NCBI RefSeq assembly: GCF_004087915.1
Contig: NZ_CP035108.1
Coordinates: forward strand, 1,612,001-1,676,000
DNA length: 64,000 nt
Source of the DNA: Geovibrio thiophilus
GTDB taxonomy: Bacteria; Chrysiogenota; Deferribacteres; Deferribacterales; Geovibrionaceae
Reading direction: 5' to 3'
Shown: positions 25,446 through 33,854 of the stretch, in pieces
Layout of the letters: each line of letters opens with the position of its first letter
Position numbering within the stretch: the stretch's first letter is position 1
Position numbers and translations under genes: made by a program
Notes under the pieces: model-generated
What the model was told of the DNA's origin: nothing
Databases searched by the model: none
The model's input: the letters and a program-made list of their open reading frames with translations, nothing else

Positions 25446-26753
25446 CTAACTTCCGCTTATTGTAAGTTTATCAAATAATACATCCCCGGTAACTACGTTG
25501 CCGTGGATGCGGGTGTTATCATATACTGCCGTGACTGCCTTAAGGAGATCCATCAGATTGCCGGTGAGTACCGATTCCCTGAATGATGAAACAGGCTCGC
25601 CGTTTCTCAGCACGACGCCTGATATGCCCAGCGAAAAGTCACCGCTGACGGTATCCGCCGTGTGCAGCCCCATAACATCCAGAACTTTCACCACATCACC
25701 CTGAACTGCTGTGATCGCAGATGCTTTTTCCGTGGAGCCGATAACGAGGTTTGAAGCCCCTATGCCTATTTTCCCTGAACCCGTGCGAACTGCGTTTGCC
25801 GTGTTCGCAGTCTTCATTAATCCGGCAGTGTAACCGTTATGGAGATAGGATTCAAGATCTCCTTTTGTAACAAGATGTGTCTTCACAGCCGCAGTTCCTT
25901 CATCATCAAACCTGTATGAGCCTATGGCGTCAGGATGAAAGGGATCATCCCATATGCTCAGCACAGAGGAAGCAACAGCCTGCCCCAGTCTGCCTTCAAA
26001 CAAGCTCATATGTTTTAAGATATTTTCTGCGTCGCACATCTCAGAAATAAGCTCAAAGAACTGAGCTGCGGTGCCGGAATCGAAAAGTATATTATACTTT
26101 CCGGTTTTCAGAGGCTTTCCGCCGAGGAGACTCACCGCCGTTTCTGCGGCTTTTTTTCCGGTAAGCACCGGTGTAAAGGGCTTGCCGAAGTAAACCGTTT
26201 CCCCTTCGTAGCCTTCCTGAATATCGCCGTTATCCTCCGCCAGACACTGGCAGAAAGATGAAATAAGCTGTCTGTTCCATACTTTAGCGGCTATATGTGT
26301 TCCGGTGATTAATGTTTTCTGATTAATATATGAGCATGACGCAGATTTAACTGATTTCACCCTTGCATCAAGCCCTTTAGCTCCGCTTTCTGTTACCAGT
26401 GCGAAGCTTTTCAGCTTTTCAATATCGGGTTCAGCAAGATCCGTAACATATTCATAAGTCTCCGGAGAGGAAGGGATAAATACGTTTTCATCCTTTTCGG
26501 TAAGATTGATAACATCCTGAGCCTCCCGAAAGAAGGCATCGAGCCTTTCCTCGTTAACCCCGCCGGATGTGTAGTAAAGGATTCTGCCTTCTTTAAAGAC
26601 CCTGATCTTGAGACCGGAGGATGAATTGACAGCAACGTCTTCCACCTCTCCGTCTCTTGTGTCCACGGTTTTCGAGCTGCCTTCAGAAAGCTGTATCTCT
26701 ATACTGTCAAAATTTTTTGCATATTTATCAATTAGTCGTCCGGCGAAGTCCAT
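25446..26753 (-). CDS. pmbA: PmbA/TldE-type metallopeptidase subunit
   Basis: 435 residues of the TldD/PmbA family. There is no HExxxH motif, so this is the TldE (PmbA) partner, which works with TldD to degrade unfolded peptides or mature modified peptides. The N-terminal SKTVDTRDGEVEDVAVNSSSG and the C-terminal barrel segments (FSLGISGVVLRNGE) match the family. ATG 26753 is chosen because GGAG lies five bases upstream. It shares the TGATG junction with the acetyltransferase gene. No tldD is in the window. Confidence 0.9.
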   Translation of the reverse strand: MDFAGRLIDKYAKNFDSIEIQLSEGSSKTVDTRDGEVEDVAVNSSSGLKIRVFKEGRILYYTSGGVNEERLDAFFREAQDVINLTEKDENVFIPSSPETYEYVTDLAEPDIEKLKSFALVTESGAKGLDARVKSVKSASCSYINQKTLITGTHIAAKVWNRQLISSFCQCLAEDNGDIQEGYEGETVYFGKPFTPVLTGKKAAETAVSLLGGKPLKTGKYNILFDSGTAAQFFELISEMCDAENILKHMSLFEGRLGQAVASSVLSIWDDPFHPDAIGSYRFDDEGTAAVKTHLVTKGDLESYLHNGYTAGLMKTANTANAVRTGSGKIGIGASNLVIGSTEKASAITAVQGDVVKVLDVMGLHTADTVSGDFSLGISGVVLRNGEPVSSFRESVLTGNLMDLLKAVTAVYDNTRIHGNVVTGDVLFDKLTISGS

Positions 26754-27202
26754 CAAAGCTCCATAGCCATTGCGGTTTCGTCGCAGTCAGGAAACTTGGC
26801 GCACTTAAGACAGTCCGACCAGATTTTTTTCGGCAGCGTGTCCTTCTCAACCTCTTCAAAGCCGAACTTTGCGAAGAAATCTGCCTTGTAAGTGAGGAGG
26901 AATATTTTTTTGGCTCCGATCTCTCTGGACATTTCCAGAACCTTCTCCACCATCACCTTGCCTATGCCGTGTCTGGAGGAGTGTTCCGCAACCGCTATTG
27001 AGCGGAGTTCGACAAGATCTTCCCATGAGGGGTGCATAGCACAGCAGCCGAGGAGTTCGCCGTCCTCCTCCCAGACTATGAATTCGAGTATTCTTTCGCA
27101 TATTTCGCTTATGCTTAAGGACAGCATTTCGCCTTTTGAGGCGTAAGCATTGACCAGCTTCTGTATTTTTCTGGTATCAGCCAGAGTGGCCTTTCTGAGC
27201 AT
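26753..27202 (-). CDS. argA: Short N-acetylglutamate synthase (GNAT)
   Basis: 149 residues of a single GNAT domain. The acetyl-CoA loop appears as SSRHGIGKVMVEKVL, and the C-terminal KKIWSDCLKCAKFPDCDE with three cysteines is typical of the short ArgA-like acetyltransferases that acetylate glutamate in bacteria without classical ArgA. No other arg gene adjoins, so the assignment rests on the sequence pattern. It begins inside the stop of the lipoprotein gene (TAATG) and ends in TGATG with pmbA, a tightly coupled trio. Confidence 0.8.
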   Translation of the reverse strand: MLRKATLADTRKIQKLVNAYASKGEMLSLSISEICERILEFIVWEEDGELLGCCAMHPSWEDLVELRSIAVAEHSSRHGIGKVMVEKVLEMSREIGAKKIFLLTYKADFFAKFGFEEVEKDTLPKKIWSDCLKCAKFPDCDETAMAMEL

Positions 27203-27591
27203 TAAAAATTCCTGATAAACTGTTTGTAGAGATATACGGCAGTTTCTTTATCGGGCAGAAGATTCAGGGTTTTTCTGGCTTTTATGGTAACCTTGACTTT
27301 GCCGAGTCCCTGATCTTCGATGAATGCGAATACATCCGCATTGGGCAGAACGGCCTCTATTTTACCCTCTGCAATGCTGGAATCGCGGATTACGCCTCTT
27401 TCAGTCTTAATGACATCAAGCATGGTTTCAAAAGCGGCTTCCGGGCTTGCGGTAATAATATCCGTCACGCCGTCTGTGGTTACGCTGTAGGTTGCTCCTG
27501 CCGCTCCGGCTCCGACAATAAGAACCGCCGGAAGGCACCCGTACATAAAAAGGGAGACCACGGCAGCGAAAAGGACAGTTCTTAACTTCAT
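27202..27591 (-). CDS. Small lipoprotein, DUF3568-like
   Basis: 129 residues with lipobox LFMYGC (Cys19) and a short alpha/beta domain with TYSVTTDGVTDIITASPEAAF, resembling DUF3568 proteins, whose function is unknown. I start it at ATG 27591 with GAGG immediately upstream; an upstream in-frame ATG at 27663 would bury the signal peptide. First gene of the lipoprotein-argA-pmbA unit. Confidence 0.78.
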   Translation of the reverse strand: MKLRTVLFAAVVSLFMYGCLPAVLIVGAGAAGATYSVTTDGVTDIITASPEAAFETMLDVIKTERGVIRDSSIAEGKIEAVLPNADVFAFIEDQGLGKVKVTIKARKTLNLLPDKETAVYLYKQFIRNF

Positions 27592-27716
27592 TTTTACCTC
27601 TTTAATTGATTGGTTTGTCGCATCATAAACTTGCGCATTTAACAGCGGAAATATTCCTGCCATTTTACTAATCGTATAATATTACGAAATAATTAGGATT
27701 TTATCAATGATATTTA

Positions 27717-27745
27717 TTGACAGCAAAATCTCTGAGATCTAATAT
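27717..27745 (+). promoter_or_regulatory. Sigma-70 promoter of pyrRBC
   Basis: TTGACA at 27717-27722 and TAATAT at 27740-27745 with a 17-base spacer, close to consensus. The predicted start near 27752 leaves a leader of about 115 bases before pyrR. Confidence 0.75.
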
Positions 27746-27780
27746 GAGGCTTGAGATGAGAAAACGCAGAAAGTTCACAA

Positions 27781-27838
27781 ATTCTTACAGAGAGCTCTAA
27801 GGCCTTCCGCCCATTTCGGGACGGAAGGCTTTTTTTTT
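27781..27838 (+). promoter_or_regulatory. Probable PyrR-controlled attenuator in the pyr leader
   Basis: The leader holds TTACAGAGAGCTCTAAGG (27785-27802), which resembles the PyrR-binding loop of Bacillus pyr leaders (CAGAGAGG core). It runs directly into a terminator: GCCTTCCG (27802-27809)/CGGAAGGC (27822-27829) and nine T. The terminator lies between a good promoter and pyrR with no gene ahead of it, as expected for attenuation by the PyrR protein encoded next. Confidence 0.7.
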
Positions 27839-27867
27839 GAAAAAATACAGACTGCGGAGGGTCGTTG

Positions 27868-28410
27868 ATGGGTCACGGAAAGGAGATTCTAAGCAGCGAA
27901 GAAATGGCAGGCATGATAACCAGAATGGTTTTTCAGGTCTTGGAGTCTGTCCGTTCTTCGGATAATTTCGGAATCGTTGGGATTAAAAGCGGCGGCGATG
28001 TGCTCGCCCGCAGAATAGCGGACGAAATCGCAAAACACAGCGGGAAAAAGCCTGATGTGGGGTATCTGGACATTACTCTCTACCGTGATGACCTAGCCCA
28101 GACGCAGATTGCAGATTTCCCCGTTGTCAAGGGAACGGAGATCGGGTTTGATGTTGCCGGCAGACACATAATCCTTGTGGATGATGTTGTGTTCACCGGA
28201 AGAACGGTGAGAGCGGCTCTGGATGCCCTCACAGACTTCGGCAGACCCTCAAAGATAAGTCTGGCTGCGCTCATTGACAGGGGACACAGGGAGCTGCCTG
28301 TTCAGCCGGATTTCACGGGAAAATCGGTTCCGACGGCACTCAGCGAAAGTGTGCAGGTAAACTTCAGAGAAACCGCCGGAGCGGACTCTGTTTGCATAAT
28401 AAAGAAATAA
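27868..28410 (+). CDS. pyrR: Bifunctional pyr operon regulator / uracil phosphoribosyltransferase
   Basis: 180 residues of the type I PRTase fold with the PRPP motif ILVDDVVFTGRTVRAA near residue 100. It binds pyr leader RNA when UMP is high and has uracil phosphoribosyltransferase activity. ATG 27868 has GGAGG seven bases upstream. The attenuator-like leader supports an RNA-binding role here. It is followed by pyrB after 26 bases. Confidence 0.94.
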   Translation: MGHGKEILSSEEMAGMITRMVFQVLESVRSSDNFGIVGIKSGGDVLARRIADEIAKHSGKKPDVGYLDITLYRDDLAQTQIADFPVVKGTEIGFDVAGRHIILVDDVVFTGRTVRAALDALTDFGRPSKISLAALIDRGHRELPVQPDFTGKSVPTALSESVQVNFRETAGADSVCIIKK

Positions 28411-28436
28411 TCCTCTAATTTATTAGGAGCGGACAA

Positions 28437-29366
28437 ATGTCTTACAGCAGGAAAGACCTCATAGGGATGATAGACCTCTCGAAAGAGGAGATTCTTCATC
28501 TTCTGGACACGGCGGAAAAATTCAGGGAAATAAACCACAGAGACGTAAAAAAAGTCCCCACCCTCAAAGGAAAAACGGTTGTGAACCTCTTCTTTGAAAA
28601 CTCCACCCGCACGAGAACCTCCTTTGAAATAGCCGGCAAAAGGCTTTCCGCCGATACGGTAAACTTTTCGGCATCAGCAAGCAGCACTGCCAAGGGTGAA
28701 ACTCTCATAGACACAGTGCACAACATCGAAGCCATGAGCACGGATATATTTGTAGTGCGCCACGCATACAGCGGCGCGGTAAAGTTCATAGCCGAAAATA
28801 CCAAGGCATCCGTTGTCAACGCAGGTGACGGACTGAACGAGCACCCTACCCAGTCGCTTCTGGATATGCTTACAATAAAACAGCACAAGGGCAGGCTTGA
28901 AGGGCTTAATGTGGCGATCATCGGCGATATTACCCACAGCAGAGTCGCACGCTCAAACATATGGGCAATGCCCCGATTAGGCATCAACCTCCGCCTATTC
29001 GGTCCCAAAACCATGCTTCCCCTCTGCACAGACCCGTTCGGTGTTAAAATATGCGGTAACATGGAGGAAGCTGTGGAAGGAGCGGATGTTATAATGACTC
29101 TCCGCATACAGAGAGAGCGTCAGGGCAAGCTTCTCATTCCCTCCGTTAAGGAATATGCCCGGTACTTCGGACTGAACGCCGCAAGGCTCAGGCTCTCCAA
29201 CAACGCAATAGTAATGCACCCCGGACCAATCAACAGGGGGGTTGAAATATCAAGTGAAATAGCGGACTGCGGTCAGTCTGTAATCCTGCCGCAGGTTGAA
29301 AGCGGCGTGGCGGTGAGAATGGCGGTTCTTTACACGCTGGGAACAGGTCAGAGAGGTATCGAATAA
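28437..29366 (+). CDS. pyrB: Aspartate carbamoyltransferase catalytic subunit
   Basis: 309 residues. Carbamoyl-phosphate binding motif [13 protein letters not shown] near residue 55 and the downstream HPTQ and HPGPINRG segments are all present. It commits carbamoyl phosphate to pyrimidines. The stop overlaps the pyrC start by one base (TAATG). No pyrI regulatory subunit follows, consistent with control by PyrR. Confidence 0.97.
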   Translation: MSYSRKDLIGMIDLSKEEILHLLDTAEKFREINHRDVKKVPTLKGKTVVNLFFENSTRTRTSFEIAGKRLSADTVNFSASASSTAKGETLIDTVHNIEAMSTDIFVVRHAYSGAVKFIAENTKASVVNAGDGLNEHPTQSLLDMLTIKQHKGRLEGLNVAIIGDITHSRVARSNIWAMPRLGINLRLFGPKTMLPLCTDPFGVKICGNMEEAVEGADVIMTLRIQRERQGKLLIPSVKEYARYFGLNAARLRLSNNAIVMHPGPINRGVEISSEIADCGQSVILPQVESGVAVRMAVLYTLGTGQRGIE

Positions 29367-30637
29367 TGAAAATACTCCTTACAAACTGCAAGATTGTTAA
29401 CCACGACAAAACACTTACCAAAAACATCCTCATTGAGGACGGGATAATAAAATCCCTCACGGATGATACCCCTCAGGCAGATAAAACCTACGATCTCAAA
29501 GGGAAAATGGTTCTGCCCGGGCTCATAGATATGCACGTTCACTTCCGTGATCCGGGTCTTGAATATAAGGAAGACATTATTTCCGGATCTTATGCCGCGG
29601 CAGCAGGCGGAGTTACCGCTGTCTGCCCGATGGCAAACACCAAGCCTGTGAACGATAATGCCATAATTACCAAATACATGGCTGACAAAGGCAAAGAACT
29701 GGGCATCTGCGATATTCTCCCTGTAGGCGCTGTTTCCAAAGGTATGCACGGAGAGGAACTCACCGAAATGGGCGACATGCTCAGTGCCGGAGCCTGCGCC
29801 TTTTCCGATGACGGTAAGCCCGTCCTCGGTTCGGACGTTATGCGCAGGGCTCTTGAATATGTATCGGGCTTCGGCGGGATGATACTCAGCCACAGTGAGG
29901 ACAAGCAGCTTGCGGGCGAAGGCGTGATTCACGAAGGCGAAGTATCCGCTATCACAGGTCTGCGGGGGATTCCCGCCGAGACGGAAGAGATAATGATAGC
30001 CCGTGACATTCTCCTCGCCAAGCTCACAGGCGGACATGTGCACATATGCCACATCAGTACCAGATACGGCGTTGAGCTTGTGAGATGGGGCAAATCCAAA
30101 GGGATAAACGTTACCTGCGAAGTTACGCCTCATCACTTCTCGCTCACGGACAGAGAGCTTCTTTCCTATGACACCAACTGCAAGATGAACCCTCCCCTGC
30201 GCAGCGCTGATGATGTGAAGGCTATGAAGGAAGGGCTTATGGACGGAACAATCGACTGCATAGCCACAGACCACGCTCCCCACAGCAGGGATGAAAAGTT
30301 TCAGGAGTTCGACCTCGCCCCATTCGGTATAACAGGGCTTCAGACACTCGTTCCGCTCACGCTGAACCTTGTGCGTGAGGGTGTTATAAACGAAAACGAC
30401 TTTTCCAGACTTTGCAGCTACGCTCCGGCTCAGCTTCTCCGCCTGAAAGGCAGAGGTGTCATAGAGGAAGGAGCCATGGCGGACATAGCAGTCATAGACC
30501 CCGATAAAGAATATGTGTTTGATAAAAAACTGAACAAGTCAAAATCAGTAAACACTCCGTTCATGGACAAAACCCTGAAAGGACTCTGCGTTCTTACCTT
30601 CAAAAACGGCAGAGAGGTTTATAAAGCAGATATTTAA
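29366..30637 (+). CDS. pyrC: Dihydroorotase
   Basis: 423-residue type I amidohydrolase. Zinc ligands begin with DMHVHFRDPGLEYKED at residue 53 and continue with HSEDK, HICHIS and the late TDHAPHS Asp. The active length and full metal set argue for a working enzyme rather than the inactive PyrC-like partner found in some pyrB operons. Last gene of pyrRBC. Confidence 0.97.
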   Translation: MKILLTNCKIVNHDKTLTKNILIEDGIIKSLTDDTPQADKTYDLKGKMVLPGLIDMHVHFRDPGLEYKEDIISGSYAAAAGGVTAVCPMANTKPVNDNAIITKYMADKGKELGICDILPVGAVSKGMHGEELTEMGDMLSAGACAFSDDGKPVLGSDVMRRALEYVSGFGGMILSHSEDKQLAGEGVIHEGEVSAITGLRGIPAETEEIMIARDILLAKLTGGHVHICHISTRYGVELVRWGKSKGINVTCEVTPHHFSLTDRELLSYDTNCKMNPPLRSADDVKAMKEGLMDGTIDCIATDHAPHSRDEKFQEFDLAPFGITGLQTLVPLTLNLVREGVINENDFSRLCSYAPAQLLRLKGRGVIEEGAMADIAVIDPDKEYVFDKKLNKSKSVNTPFMDKTLKGLCVLTFKNGREVYKADI

Positions 30638-30644
30638 CAGCGGC

Positions 30645-30676
30645 GCGGGCAGGACATCCTGCCCGCAGTTTATTAT
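30645..30676 (+). terminator. Terminator after pyrC
   Basis: GCGGGCAGGA (30645-30654), loop CA, TCCTGCCCGC (30657-30666), followed by AGTTTATTATT. Confidence 0.7.
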
Positions 30677-30688
30677 TAAGGTGATCCC

Positions 30689-31111
30689 GTGAAAAAACTC
30701 ATTATTATCTTACTACTCGCACTCAGCGTTTCCGCTTTCGGCGCTGAATCTGCCTCTGTAAAAGCGGTTACTCTGACAAAATCCATACTGAGCTGGAACG
30801 GAGCCCCCCTCCCCCCGTATCCTGAGGGACAGCCGGAAGTTACTGTGCTTAAAATAACTATTCCTGCCGGAGCGGTTCTCCCGCTGCATAAGCATCCGCT
30901 TATCAATGTCGGGGTGCTTATTTCCGGCGAGCTGAAAGTCACAACCGAAAAAGGGGATGAACTGATTCTTCGTGCCGGAGAAGCAATAGTCGAGGTTGTG
31001 GACACGTGGCACAAAGGCGAAAACACAGGTGATGTTCCTGCGGAAATCATTGTCTTTTATGCGGGAGCCCCTGAAACGCCGTTAAGTCTTTTTCCGGAGA
31101 ACAGTAACTAA
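30689..31111 (+). CDS. Exported single-domain cupin
   Basis: 140 residues with a signal peptide (hydrophobic residues 3-17) and one cupin barrel: motif 1 [18 protein letters not shown] supplies two His, and motif 2 ends in [10 protein letters not shown]. It probably binds a divalent metal in the periplasm; no reaction can be assigned. The start is GTG with AAGGTGA seven bases upstream. It is separated from pyrC by the terminator. Confidence 0.82.
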   Translation: MKKLIIILLLALSVSAFGAESASVKAVTLTKSILSWNGAPLPPYPEGQPEVTVLKITIPAGAVLPLHKHPLINVGVLISGELKVTTEKGDELILRAGEAIVEVVDTWHKGENTGDVPAEIIVFYAGAPETPLSLFPENSN

Positions 31112-31119
31112 GTTTTTAT

Positions 31120-31155
31120 AAAATAAAACAATAAAACATGTTTTGTTTATTTTCT
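31120..31155 (+). terminator. AT-rich palindrome after the cupin gene
   Basis: An almost symmetrical stretch centred on AAAACATGTTTT (31133-31144), flanked by AAATAAAACA and TGTTTATTTT. It could form a weak terminator hairpin. Confidence 0.4.
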
Positions 31156-31213
31156 CTTTTCTTTTTATTTTACAGTTGTATAGTGCTCACTATCAAGTCT
31201 GTGAGGTGAGCCT

Positions 31214-31378
31214 GTGTCCGCTGAAAATGTTTCCGAAAAAACTGAAAGCTGCTTTGATATGTTGGATGATGAGGCATTTTGCGCTGTTGAGGGTCATATA
31301 GGGTTTGACAGCGTGAAAGCCGCCCGGGAAAGAAAAGACGAAATCGAAGAAAAAATGCTGACAATTTCCATCGGTTAA
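31214..31378 (+). CDS. Small acidic protein of unknown function, 54 residues
   Basis: GTG start at 31214 preceded by GAGGTGA. The product begins VSAENVSEKTESCFDMLDDE, has two cysteines and a charged helical tail (VKAARERKDEIEEKML), and ends at a TAA. There is no signal peptide or membrane segment. It stands alone between the cupin and the Gate-domain gene with about 50 bases downstream. The good ribosome site is the main support; the family is not recognised. Confidence 0.55.
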   Translation: MSAENVSEKTESCFDMLDDEAFCAVEGHIGFDSVKAARERKDEIEEKMLTISIG

Positions 31379-31427
31379 ACCCGCTTTAGTATATTGCCCG
31401 TTTCCGGCGGCTATGCTAAAGTAACTG

Positions 31428-32384
31428 ATGATAAAACTGGTTTCAGAATTACTCAAAGAAACTTACAGCATCTGCAAAACTCTCTTCAGGATTATGATCC
31501 CGGTCATAATCGCTGTTAAGATACTCTCCGAGATGGGAGTCATTAAGGTTCTCTCCTCTCTGCTCAACCCGTTCATGAAGTTCCTCGGTCTGCCGGGCGA
31601 ACTCGGGCTTGCGTGGGCGACCGCTCTTTTCACAAACATCTACGGCGGCATAATAGTTTTCATCAGCCTGTCTGACGGACTCAGCCTCACTGTAGCTCAG
31701 GCGACTGTATTCGCGTCAATTGTCCTGATCGCCCATTCCATGCCCGTTGAACTCCAGATAATGCGCAAATCCGGTCCCCGACTCCGCGCGATGCTTATTC
31801 TGCGCATGGGCGGGGCGATCCTTTACGGCTGGCTGCTCAATCTCATATACACGGCGACTGATACGCTTCAGGAACCGCTTAAGATCCTGTGGGTTCCGCC
31901 GGTAAGGGAGAACACTCTTTCTGCTTGGGCTTTGGGCGAGGTTAAGAACCTTATCTGGATCACCTGCATCATCTTCACATTGGTCGTTGTTATGCGCATT
32001 CTCCATGCGCTTGGGCTTATGAAGCTCATGGAACGTTTGCTGGGTCCGGTGCTGCGCTTCTTCGGCGTGAGCGCACGTGCCTCCACCCTTACTATATTCG
32101 GGCTCACCATTGGTCTCTCATACGCAGGCGGGATGATTATTAATGAGGCAAAAAGCGGTAAATTAAGTGAAGCAGATATATTTTTCTCCATTTCTCTCCT
32201 CGGTCTGTGCCACAGCCTGATAGAAGATACACTTCTGCTGATGGTGGTCGGCGGTCACCTTTCAGGCATATTCTGGGGTAGGATATTCTTCTCAATCCTG
32301 ATTGTTATTCTCATTCAGAAGATAATCAGAGCAATGAAGCCAGAATATTTTCATAAAATGTTATTTTTACCTTCAAGAAACTGA
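31428..32384 (+). CDS. Gate-domain (nucleoside recognition) membrane protein
   Basis: 318 residues with about eight hydrophobic segments and two Gate-like repeats: the first near MIPVIIAVKILSEMG and LFTNIYGGI, the second near LTIGLSYAGGMIINEA and LLGLCHSLIEDTLLLM. Such proteins are related to nucleoside transporters and spore-maturation proteins SpmA/B, but the transported solute is unknown. Weak ribosome site. Confidence 0.82.
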   Translation: MIKLVSELLKETYSICKTLFRIMIPVIIAVKILSEMGVIKVLSSLLNPFMKFLGLPGELGLAWATALFTNIYGGIIVFISLSDGLSLTVAQATVFASIVLIAHSMPVELQIMRKSGPRLRAMLILRMGGAILYGWLLNLIYTATDTLQEPLKILWVPPVRENTLSAWALGEVKNLIWITCIIFTLVVVMRILHALGLMKLMERLLGPVLRFFGVSARASTLTIFGLTIGLSYAGGMIINEAKSGKLSEADIFFSISLLGLCHSLIEDTLLLMVVGGHLSGIFWGRIFFSILIVILIQKIIRAMKPEYFHKMLFLPSRN

Positions 32385-32397
32385 GATTCCTATTTAC

Positions 32398-32425
32398 TTT
32401 ACAATCATTTAATATGTGTTATAAT
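32398..32425 (+). promoter_or_regulatory. Promoter of the OmpA-family gene
   Basis: TTTACA at 32398-32403 and TATAAT at 32420-32425, 16-base spacer, 30 bases before the start codon. Confidence 0.6.
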
Positions 32426-32455
32426 TAAGATAAGTTATATCCTATAGGAGGAGAA

Positions 32456-33547
32456 ATGAAAAAACTTTTTACAGCATTACTCATGTGTGCGTTCACATTC
32501 GGGAGCGCTGCTGCATACGAAATGAAAGATGCCTACTATTTCGGTCCGTATGCCGGCTACAAAGCATTTGATGATAAATCTGATTTTAAAAACGATATGG
32601 AAGTTGGTCTGAAACTGGGGTATTTCATCACTGAACATTGGGCTGCCGAACTTTCAGGCGGCTATGCTGAAGCAGAGTACGACAGCAAAAGCGGTTCCGA
32701 GGATGTGCTCACTCCCGGGCTTCACGCTTTATACCACTTCAGACCCTCTATGGACAATGCTCTCCTCCCCTTCCTTCAGGCAGGTGTTGAGACTCGTATA
32801 GCAGATGACACCAACACAGGACTTGCAGTCGGCGGCGGTCTTAAATATCTTTTCACTAAAAGCTTCGCAGGTGATGTTTCATTCAAGAACATCTACTTCG
32901 GCGAAGGCAAACACGACCAGCTTATGGCAGTGTCTGTTGCTTACTTCTTCGGCGTAAGGGAAAAAGCTCCTGTTATGGCTGCTGAACCTGTTCCCACACC
33001 TGTTGCAGCAGCAGTTAAGGAAGAACCTGCGCCTATGGCAGCGGTTGTTGCTGAAGAAAAGAAAGAAGCAGTCGTAGTTGCACCCGTTGATTCCGACGGT
33101 GACGGCGTTTACGATGATCAGGATCAATGCCCCGGCACTCCTCAGGGTTATGACGTAAATGAGAAAGGCTGCTTCAAAAACCTGAAACTTTATGTTAACT
33201 TCGCGAACGACAGTGACATGATTGATGACGCTTCAATGGTTAGAGTTCGGGAATTCGCTGATTTCATGAAAGCTACTCCCGTTCTCAAAGTTGAGATTCA
33301 GGGTCACACAGACAGCAAAGGAACAGAAGCTTACAACCAGAAGCTCTCAGAAAGAAGAGCTGAAGCTATAAGCAGCGCACTTATAAACCTCGGCATAGAG
33401 GCTGACAGAGTGTCTGCCAAAGGCTACGGCGAAACTAAACCCATTGCCCCCAACGCTTCACCTGAAGACAGAGCTAAAAACAGACGCATCGAAGCTGTTG
33501 CCGTTGATGAAGAAGGAATGAAAGTCCAGTCACAGAAACCCGAATAA
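32456..33547 (+). CDS. OmpA-family outer-membrane porin
   Basis: 363 residues: signal peptide (to AAA-YE near 21), an N-terminal eight-stranded barrel (about 22-170), an Ala/Pro/Val-rich linker, a thrombospondin type 3 calcium segment (DSDGDGVYDDQDQCPGTP), and a C-terminal peptidoglycan-binding OmpA domain with EIQGHTDSKG and KNRRIEAV carrying the diaminopimelate-contacting Asp and Arg. It anchors the outer membrane to the wall. The promoter, GGAGGAG ribosome site and strong terminator suggest high, single-gene expression. Confidence 0.95.
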   Translation: MKKLFTALLMCAFTFGSAAAYEMKDAYYFGPYAGYKAFDDKSDFKNDMEVGLKLGYFITEHWAAELSGGYAEAEYDSKSGSEDVLTPGLHALYHFRPSMDNALLPFLQAGVETRIADDTNTGLAVGGGLKYLFTKSFAGDVSFKNIYFGEGKHDQLMAVSVAYFFGVREKAPVMAAEPVPTPVAAAVKEEPAPMAAVVAEEKKEAVVVAPVDSDGDGVYDDQDQCPGTPQGYDVNEKGCFKNLKLYVNFANDSDMIDDASMVRVREFADFMKATPVLKVEIQGHTDSKGTEAYNQKLSERRAEAISSALINLGIEADRVSAKGYGETKPIAPNASPEDRAKNRRIEAVAVDEEGMKVQSQKPE

Positions 33548-33573
33548 CAACAATATAAAAAAAGTATACAACA

Positions 33574-33600
33574 GGGGGGCGAAAGCCCCCTTATTTTTTT
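33574..33600 (+). terminator. Terminator of the OmpA-family gene
   Basis: GGGGGC (33575-33580), GAAA tetraloop, GCCCCC (33585-33590), then TTATTTTTTT. Confidence 0.92.
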
Positions 33601-33840
33601 GACATTTATTTGAAACATTTAATTCATTCTCTTTTTAATTATTTAGCATTAAAGAAGTTTTATTACTACGATATTTGACGTAATGGTAACAATGATACAG
33701 TATATCATCATAGTTTTTACAAATACGTGTAACTACTTATATTTTCAGGATTATACGAAATTTAATAAATGAAACAACTCAATAATATATGTGTGACATT
33801 TTTCACTTATCCTCCGTTTGGTTGTTACACCAAATATTTT
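33601..33840. other. Gene-free leader region of the alkaline phosphatase gene
   Basis: AT-rich with no coding frame. It holds ATGATA (33692-33697)/TATCAT (33703-33708), a six-base inverted repeat that may be an operator, and TTGGT/ACCAA (33819-33834) just before the ribosome site. I looked for a Pho box and see no convincing direct repeat. Confidence 0.4.
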
Positions 33841-33854
33841 TTGGAGGACTTAAA

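Noticed and set aside
25277-25465. Plus-strand frame of 62 codons in the prfB-upstream repeats
   Set aside because: It consists of the tandem repeat itself, repeats the same peptide twice and has no ribosome site.
29348-30283. Long minus-strand open frame of 311 codons
   Set aside because: It lies wholly opposite pyrC, has no ribosome site or recognisable motif, and follows from pyrC codon usage.
31120-31213. Possible toxin-antitoxin reading of the small acidic gene
   Set aside because: No partner gene lies within a few bases on either side.
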